Source: Sandaracinaceae bacterium
GTDB lineage: Bacteria; Myxococcota_A; Polyangia; Polyangiales; Sandaracinaceae
Reading direction: 5' to 3'
DNA: 20,156 bases
Assembly: GCA_025056955.1 (NCBI GenBank)
Contig: JANWYL010000019.1
Location: 1-20,156, forward strand
Shown here: piece by piece, positions 16,151-20,156 of the stretch
Layout: each line of letters opens with the position of its first letter
How positions within the stretch are numbered: the stretch's first letter is position 1
Made by a program: the position numbers and the translations under genes
Notes under the pieces: model-generated
Databases searched by the model: none
Told to the model about the DNA's origin: nothing
What the model saw: the letters and a program-made list of their open reading frames with translations, nothing else

Positions 16151-16828
16151 TTATGGCATTGGCAAACGAGAAGTCGTGGCCCACACCCGATAGGAGGGGC
16201 TACCGATTCTTGAGAGCGGAAGCTCGATCACCCAGGCTGAGGCATTCTTCCCAGCAAAGTAGTCGCGCATGCGGTTGAAGCGAAAGGTGCCCATGGCGAT
16301 GGTCTCCTCGTATCCTTGTAGGTCAAAAAAGAAGGGATCCGCACGAAGGCCCACATAAACCTGCACCCCGCCCCGTTGCGTTGTGAATTCCACAGGCCCG
16401 ACAATCGCTTCGCTTACCCCCGGCACTCCTGTGACCCGATAAAAACAATTTCCACGATCATCTTGCCCAAGGCGCATCTCCATGGTGATGGTGGGTGCAA
16501 CCCCATCTGCATCACCATTGGCATCGATGAGGATTTGGTAAATGACCCTCGGATCGCAGAGCACCCGCTGATCGGCTGAAGGTGGGCGGGCACCGTTGAA
16601 GGTGAGTGCGAAAACGGCCTTGCGATCAGCACCGCTTCCGTGAAACCAAGCGAAAAGATCGGCGATATCTGCCGCTTGGTCCATGCCCCCAGCCCTTGGA
16701 TCCGTGCGCTCTGGCGGATCAAAGTGATCGGATGCGATCGCCACGCGCCAAAACCCAAAAAAAGTAAGCGACGCGGCGAGTAAGACCACGCTGCCTTGGA
16801 TTGTTCTTTTGACTCTGGAAGCCCGCAT
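16151..16828 (-). CDS. Secreted DUF4331-family protein (N-terminal half of the domain)
   Basis: A 225-residue protein with a signal peptide (basic MRASRVKR, hydrophobic 12-29, probable cleavage after IAS). The mature start DHFDPPERTDP and ADIADLFAWF match the beginning of DUF4331 domains (DH.D.P...D..ADI.DLYAF). QVYVGLRADPFFFDLQGYEE and NASAWVIELPLSRIG...YRVWATTSR match its middle. The protein ends right after WATTSRLPMP, where full DUF4331 proteins continue into an RLG.P.VN segment; the matching piece is in the next gene. DUF4331 proteins are extracytoplasmic and of unknown function. ATG 16828 lacks a strong ribosome site; a candidate promoter is 16845-16874. The gene is divergent from xerD. 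Confidence 0.85.
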   Translation of the reverse strand: MRASRVKRTIQGSVVLLAASLTFFGFWRVAIASDHFDPPERTDPRAGGMDQAADIADLFAWFHGSGADRKAVFALTFNGARPPSADQRVLCDPRVIYQILIDANGDADGVAPTITMEMRLGQDDRGNCFYRVTGVPGVSEAIVGPVEFTTQRGGVQVYVGLRADPFFFDLQGYEETIAMGTFRFNRMRDYFAGKNASAWVIELPLSRIGSPSYRVWATTSRLPMP

Positions 16829-16842
16829 GTCCAGAGGCTAAC

Positions 16843-16913
16843 AAACTTTAGCAAACCCTTGCAAGAGGTCTCAAAACTTTGCGAAACATGGTGAAGTGGC
16901 CGCACACTTTGCG
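16843..16913. repeat. Three phased direct repeats in the DUF4331/xerD intergenic region
   Basis: AAACTTTAGCAAA (16843-16855), AAACTTTGCGAAA (16874-16886) and ACACTTTGCGGC (16904-16915, core to 16913) share CTTT(A/G)(C/G). The cores begin at 16846, 16877 and 16907, spacings of 31 and 30 bp, about three helical turns. They span the whole divergent promoter region, as an operator array would. The binding protein is unknown. Confidence 0.5.
16845..16874 (-). promoter_or_regulatory. Candidate sigma70-like promoter for the DUF4331 genes
   Basis: On the - strand, TTGAGA (16874-16869) is followed after 18 bp by TAAAGT (16850-16845), about 17 bp before the ATG at 16828. The -10 overlaps the first phased repeat and the -35 abuts the second. 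Tentative, from box similarity only. Confidence 0.35.
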
Positions 16914-16915
16914 GC
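16899..16915 (+). promoter_or_regulatory. Hairpin directly abutting the xerD start codon
   Basis: GCCGCA (16899-16904), loop CACTT, TGCGGC (16910-16915), then the ATG at 16916. The 6-bp GC-rich stem occupies the place of a ribosome-binding site, which is otherwise missing. It may limit translation initiation, or be a protein-binding dyad. Confidence 0.45.
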
Positions 16916-17809
16916 ATGCTCTCCATCGATCAGGCCATCGATCAGTACCTCCTTCACCTGCGGGCCGAGCGCAACCTCTCGCCTCACACCCTATCTTCCT
17001 ATTCAGGTGATCTCGTCTCTTTTGCGCGCTTTATCGAAAAGCGCGGCTTGGATATCGATCAGATCGATGGCAAGGTCATCGAAGAATTCATTCACCTGCG
17101 CGCCAAAGAGGGCCTCTCCCCTCGCTCCCAGCGCCGTCTCCTTTCGGCCTTGCGCGGTTGTTTCTCATTTCTCGTCGAGGAGGGTGAACTCAAGCACAAC
17201 CCTGTTGCTTCGATCGATTCACCAAAACTACCCAAACACTTGCCCCGCTTTTTGAGTGTCGATGAAGTCATGGCCCTGCTCAGTGCACCTGACGAGGGCA
17301 CTCCCAGGGGCCTGCGCGATGCCGCGATGCTCCACACCATGTATGCGGCAGGGCTTCGGGTGTCGGAACTCGTCTCCCTTGGGGTATCGGACGTGGACTG
17401 GGAAGGTGGCTTCATCAAGGTGCGGGGCAAAGGAGGTAAGCAACGGATTCTCCCGATTGGACTTCACGCGCGCCACCGCCTTGATGCCTACCGAAAAAAG
17501 GTGCGGCCAAATTGGGACAAAAGGGAAAGCCCTCTGCTCTTTTTGACGGAGCGCGGAAGTGGAATGACTCGCCAAGCTTTTTTTGCAATTGTTCGGCGCT
17601 ATGCCCTGCAGGCAGGCATCACCAAAGACATCTCGCCTCACACCCTCCGCCACTCTTTCGCCACTCACCTGCTTGAACGAGGCGCTGACCTTCGTGTTAT
17701 TCAGACCCTATTGGGGCATAGCGACCTTTCAACAACCCAGGTATACACCCATCTTGCCATCCCTCACCTTGCGGCAATGCACGCCACATACCACCCAAGA
17801 GGGCAGTAA
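16916..17809 (+). CDS. xerD: Site-specific tyrosine recombinase, XerD type
   Basis: A 297-residue tyrosine recombinase, close in length to E. coli XerD, which with XerC resolves chromosome dimers at dif. An N-terminal SAM-like core-binding domain (about 1-90, starting IDQYLLHLRAERNLSPHTLSSY) is followed by the catalytic domain (about 108-297). All catalytic residues are visible: Arg148 (AGLRVSEL), Lys172 (GKGGKQR), His242 and Arg245 (PHTLRHSFATH), His268 (LLGHSDLSTTQ) and Tyr277 (VYTHL). LLGHSDLSTTQ and the ending HPRG favour XerD over XerC. ATG 16916 matches the usual family start but lacks a ribosome-binding site and is preceded by a hairpin. It stands alone, divergent from the DUF4331 genes; no integrase-associated cargo or attachment site is seen, so a housekeeping recombinase is likelier than a mobile-element integrase. 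Confidence 0.95.
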   Translation: MLSIDQAIDQYLLHLRAERNLSPHTLSSYSGDLVSFARFIEKRGLDIDQIDGKVIEEFIHLRAKEGLSPRSQRRLLSALRGCFSFLVEEGELKHNPVASIDSPKLPKHLPRFLSVDEVMALLSAPDEGTPRGLRDAAMLHTMYAAGLRVSELVSLGVSDVDWEGGFIKVRGKGGKQRILPIGLHARHRLDAYRKKVRPNWDKRESPLLFLTERGSGMTRQAFFAIVRRYALQAGITKDISPHTLRHSFATHLLERGADLRVIQTLLGHSDLSTTQVYTHLAIPHLAAMHATYHPRGQ

Positions 17810-17934
17810 GGTGCAGGCGCTTTTGCCAACACCCACCTCACCCGTAAAACCATCAGCGCACGTTGTCCACAAGGGTGCATGGCAAATTCGCAACTGCAGG
17901 CTCAAAAACCAAAACTCATCGAGCCTCACCAAAC

Positions 17935-17955
17935 CAAGGTGAATCACCTACCTTG
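17935..17955. repeat. Nested inverted repeat CAAGGT/ACCTTG
   Basis: CAAGGT (17935-17940) and ACCTTG (17950-17955) pair; an inner dyad AGGTGA-A-TCACCT (17937-17949) is an alternative pairing. It shares CAAGGTGAA with the palindrome at 18081. Confidence 0.45.
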
Positions 17956-18080
17956 CTCTTGCCAAAACCTCTGCCAACCGTGTATTTTAAAGGCGATTCG
18001 CACCCATGAGAAGCAGTACAACCACATCCAATTCAAGGCACAACATACCCCTTGAGCAAACCGCTTTATCCCCGGAGCCA

Positions 18081-18099
18081 TTCACCTTGGCAAGGTGAA
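18081..18099. repeat. 19-bp perfect palindrome followed by an A-run
   Basis: TTCACCTTGGCAAGGTGAA has 9-bp perfect arms about a single central G, followed on the + strand by further As. On the + strand a terminator would need Ts, and on the - strand the T-run comes before rather than after the stem, so it is not a standard terminator in either direction. A protein-binding palindrome or a small-RNA hairpin is possible. Confidence 0.6.
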
Positions 18100-18124
18100 A
18101 AAAGGACACCTCATAAAGGGGAGA

Positions 18125-18147
18125 GCATAATATGAGGGCATAATATG
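18125..18147 (+). repeat. Tandem GCATAATATG repeat
   Basis: GCATAATATG occurs at 18125-18134 and 18138-18147, separated by AGG (period 13). Each copy ends in an ATG with a purine-rich stretch before it (GGGGAGA and GAGGG). The first ATG opens a three-codon frame (MRA) and the second a 22-codon frame to 18213. Confidence 0.55.
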
Positions 18148-18213
18148 CGTGTGGGCAATGATGCGAGCGAGCCATGGGGTGCATCCTCATTCAATGAGCC
18201 AGCACCCATCTAG
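18145..18213 (+). CDS. Possible 22-residue peptide, doubtful
   Basis: ATG 18145 is preceded by AGGG at a good 6-nt spacing and opens a frame for MRVGNDASEPWGASSFNEPA plus two residues, ending at TAG 18211-18213, overlapping the tail of the opposite-strand lipoprotein gene by 4 bp. No homology is recognised and the composition gives no signal or membrane segment. It is listed only because the ribosome-site context is good and duplicated; chance is quite possible. Confidence 0.15.
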   Translation: MRVGNDASEPWGASSFNEPAPI

Positions 18214-19976
18214 AGAAGCTCGATGCACTCTGCAACCACCCTCACACCATGAATCACTGGAAGGTGAAGGGCAGAGGCAGAGCGCATGCGAATCGATAGC
18301 TCAAGAAAAGCACCTACCAAAGAGGGGGAAGCAAATACAACGCGGGGCGGTCGAAAAGGCCCTTGCCAAGGTGTGGTGCCTATGGCTTCTGGGCTCGCGC
18401 TTCGAGCGAAAAGGAAAATGGTGGCCTGAGGAGGGATTTCGGCATCGATCTCCACAAGGCGCCATTCCATGAGCGGGCATCCCTCGAAAAAGAGGCGGAG
18501 TTCGCCCCAATGGCCGAGGACACGGTTGATGGTTGTGCCAGAAAAGTCCGAGTAGCTGTAAGGCCCTCGGCCAACGGGATGGCCTTGGGCCTCGAGCCGG
18601 AAGGGATCAAAGCGGTAGGCCCGGCTGCGCTGGCGATCGATCGCCCAAATGGCCCTATCGGGAGAGGCTCCTACCCCAACGAGCTCACCTGCTCCGGGCA
18701 GGCGATGGGCAGCTCGAAACACCAGGTCGAGGAGATTGACTTCGAAAAGCACGGCCTCTTCGGAAGCAGAGCGCCCTGCTGCCCAAACCCGCTCCTCTGT
18801 GGCCACAACCCCTCGCAATGCCAAGCCTCCTTGCGATGCAGGAAGGGGGCTGCTCCGCCACCACCGTTTTTCACTGGGCTCGTAGGCCAGCACACCTTTC
18901 CAGCGACGCCCCCACTCTGCAGTCAAAAGAATGCGGCCGAGGCCATCTGCGGCGATGCCGTAGGTGGTCATCCCAGCTTCGGGGAGGGGAATGGTTTCGG
19001 TGCGAAGGGAATCAGGATCAAGCGCCACGATATGGGGTGCCCCAGCAGGTCCAGAGGTGAAATAAATCCGGCCATCCGCACCAAGCACAGCACCATAGGG
19101 CTTGAGCGGAAGGGGAACAGAGGCCAGCTCCTGCCCATCTGCTGAAGCCAAGCGCAAGGCCCGCTCCTCGCTGAAAAGCCCCACCCACACATCACCGCTT
19201 TCTCCTCGGAAGCGGCTTGGCCCCACCGCCAACGCGCGAGCAATCGCATTCGAACCCCCAACAGCCACGGTCCAAAGGAGGCACTCGTCCTCAGGCCCGA
19301 AAAATTCGCCCTCCATTCGATCGAGGCTGATCACACCATCACCATTTCTGTCTCGGCTCGTTTCGATCACCCCGTTGCCATTCCAGTCGACGCAATGGCC
19401 CTCGTGGGCTGCGATTTTGCTCACTGAAGCAATCCCGCCAAAAGCCCGGTTGGCCACATAGGCATCGTGGTGCCCATCAATCGCTGTTCGCGAAGGCTGG
19501 GCTTCTGGCCCTACCGGCAACCCACCGCGCCCCACGCTCGAGTAGCGGGCAAGCTCCCGTCCTGTGCTTGGGTCAAGCTTGCTGACTGTGCCCTCGTCGG
19601 CGTTCGCAATCCACAGCGCTGGCGGCGCTGCCCCTTCGGCATTGGGCACATCCAGCGTGATCCCACCTCCATCGAGGCGCCTCAGACCATGGGAGCCAGG
19701 CCCTGGCTCAATTGGCCTCTTCTGCATCTCGACACACCCAGCACCCCCTCGCCGGCTTTCACACCCTTCCCTCCGCAAGGTGCACCCCTCGCCATCTCTA
19801 AGCTCCACATCATCAACCACACCATTGCAATCGTTGTCGCGTCCATCGCACACCTCACGACTGGGAATGCATTTGCTCCCATCCTCCCCACGCGCTGTCC
19901 CACGCCGCGCACACCCAAGGTTGCTCATGCCAATAACCAGAATCCCGATCGCAACACCTACGCATACACCTTCCAT
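18210..19976 (-). CDS. Secreted lipoprotein with MopE-like Cys motif and beta-propeller-like domain
   Basis: About 588 residues. The frame is open to the window edge, but the upstream part overlaps another gene; ATG 19976 (7 bp after that gene's stop) or ATG 19997 are the likely starts. A hydrophobic segment VCVGVAIGILVIGMSNLGC ends at a lipobox-like Cys22 (residue -3 is atypical). CIPSREVCDGRDNDCNGVVDD (about 36-56) is the metal-binding motif of MopE-type proteins, and further cysteines follow (65, 72, 81). Then comes a repeat-rich region typical of YVTN/Vgb-like beta-propellers: LWIANADEGTVSKLDPSTG, DAYVANRAFGGIASVSKIA, KPYGAVLGADGRIYFT, MTTYGIAADGLGRILLT. Two EF-hand/dockerin-like loops (DWNGNGVIE, DRNGDGVIS) are inserted in the first part and probably bind calcium. 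I recall this layout from myxobacterial genomes. Function unknown. Confidence 0.82.
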   Translation of the reverse strand: MEGVCVGVAIGILVIGMSNLGCARRGTARGEDGSKCIPSREVCDGRDNDCNGVVDDVELRDGEGCTLRREGCESRRGGAGCVEMQKRPIEPGPGSHGLRRLDGGGITLDVPNAEGAAPPALWIANADEGTVSKLDPSTGRELARYSSVGRGGLPVGPEAQPSRTAIDGHHDAYVANRAFGGIASVSKIAAHEGHCVDWNGNGVIETSRDRNGDGVISLDRMEGEFFGPEDECLLWTVAVGGSNAIARALAVGPSRFRGESGDVWVGLFSEERALRLASADGQELASVPLPLKPYGAVLGADGRIYFTSGPAGAPHIVALDPDSLRTETIPLPEAGMTTYGIAADGLGRILLTAEWGRRWKGVLAYEPSEKRWWRSSPLPASQGGLALRGVVATEERVWAAGRSASEEAVLFEVNLLDLVFRAAHRLPGAGELVGVGASPDRAIWAIDRQRSRAYRFDPFRLEAQGHPVGRGPYSYSDFSGTTINRVLGHWGELRLFFEGCPLMEWRLVEIDAEIPPQATIFLFARSASPEAIGTTPWQGPFRPPRVVFASPSLVGAFLELSIRMRSASALHLPVIHGVRVVAECIELL

Positions 19977-19983
19977 CACCCAC

Positions 19984-20156
19984 TCAGCGCATCTCATGGT
20001 AGTCACGGAGATCGATCTTCCCCCCTCTCGCATCGATGTCGCGCACCAAAGCCATGAGACCCTCGAATTCATCCACACTGATTTTGTGATCTTTTTTTGC
20101 CTCATTCCAGCGGTTGAAAAGCACAGAGAAGGTGAACCAATCGATCCGCTTTGCAC
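19984..20156 (-). CDS. C-terminal end of an unidentified gene (5' end outside window)
   Basis: On the - strand the frame whose first codon positions include 20154 is open from the window edge to TGA at 19986-19984, giving 56 residues that begin AKRIDWFTFSVLFNRWNEAK and end LRDYHEMR. The mix of charged and aromatic residues reads like real protein, and the stop lies 7 bp before the likely start of the propeller lipoprotein, as expected in an operon. Segment DHKISVDEFEGL faintly resembles an EF-hand tail. No family is recognised. It competes with the long in-frame extension of the lipoprotein gene over the same bases; I favour this frame because the lipoprotein's signal peptide begins only afterwards. 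Confidence 0.6.
   Translation of the reverse strand, partial: AKRIDWFTFSVLFNRWNEAKKDHKISVDEFEGLMALVRDIDARGGKIDLRDYHEMR

Larger units (their letters stand above)
17810..18209. other. 400-bp convergent noncoding region
   Basis: The region lies between the end of xerD (+) and the end of the propeller lipoprotein gene (-). I see no supported gene, tRNA or T-tailed terminator. It contains two dyads sharing CAAGGTGAA (17935-17955 and 18081-18099), a weak inverted repeat AGGCTC/GAGCCT (17898-17926), a direct repeat GCATAATATG (18125-18134, 18138-18147), and two copies of GCACCCAT (18000-18007, 18202-18209). Confidence 0.6.

Noticed and set aside
16916..17809. Integrase of a mobile element
   Set aside because: Length, active-site spacing and LLGHSDLSTTQ fit housekeeping XerD; no attachment repeats, tRNA or cargo genes seen.
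18121..18150. dif site next to xerD
   Set aside because: The two GCATAATATG arms are direct rather than inverted repeats around a 6-bp centre, unlike the dif layout.
17987..18190. - strand frame of 67 residues in the convergent gap
   Set aside because: No ribosome site, no domain, His/Cys-rich unlike neighbouring proteins, and it spans the palindrome.

Overview
The window is gene-dense, mid-50s %GC DNA that looks like a Myxococcota/deltaproteobacterial-type chromosome. The evidence for this is: secreted lipoproteins with Asp/Ala/Gly/Ser-rich linkers (DAGSDA, DAGSDGG); an 8-cysteine domain and a MopE-like CDGRDNDCNG motif typical of that group; a MoxR-DUF58-VWA operon; and a single-domain cNMP regulator of the kind common there. 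This placement is inference from protein style. No rRNA, tRNA, IS element or CRISPR array was seen.

Layout. (1) 2-7302, + strand: a tightly coupled operon of a low-complexity protein (5' end outside the window), a MoxR AAA+ ATPase, a DUF58 protein, a BatA-like membrane protein with a degenerate VWA site, and a large membrane VWA protein. Junctions are a 14-nt gap and then GTGA, ATGA and ATGA overlaps. (2) 7539-8602, - strand: a membrane-anchored rhodanese and a MauE/DoxX-like membrane protein, coupled by ATGA. (3) 8718-10229, + strand: an intrinsic terminator lying just before a CRP-like cNMP-binding regulator, then a TGATG-coupled class II cAMP phosphodiesterase homologue carrying an in-frame TGA and a frameshift. 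(4) 10236-14896, - strand: a probable operon reading aldehyde dehydrogenase superfamily protein, argB, folK, class I/II aminotransferase. Two inverted repeats lie upstream. (5) 15044-16828, - strand: a DUF4331-type domain apparently divided over two adjacent secreted proteins, the second a lipoprotein with a cysteine-rich insert. (6) 16916-17809, + strand: xerD, divergent from the DUF4331 pair across an 87-bp region with three ~31-bp-phased repeats and a hairpin touching the xerD start codon. (7) 17810-18209: a convergent 400-bp noncoding stretch with palindromes. (8) 18210-20156, - strand: a secreted beta-propeller-like lipoprotein with a MopE motif, and upstream of it the C-terminal end of another gene that leaves the window.

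How the genes may work together. Region 1 fits the established pattern in which MoxR ATPases remodel or load VWA-domain partners at the cytoplasmic membrane. Region 3 pairs a probable cAMP receptor with a probable cAMP-degrading enzyme in one transcript, but the enzyme gene appears broken as sequenced. Regions 5 and 8 are envelope or secreted proteins of unknown role. The strongest candidates for something undescribed are the split DUF4331/Cys-rich lipoprotein pair with its phased-repeat control region, and the cNMP-regulator/phosphodiesterase module.
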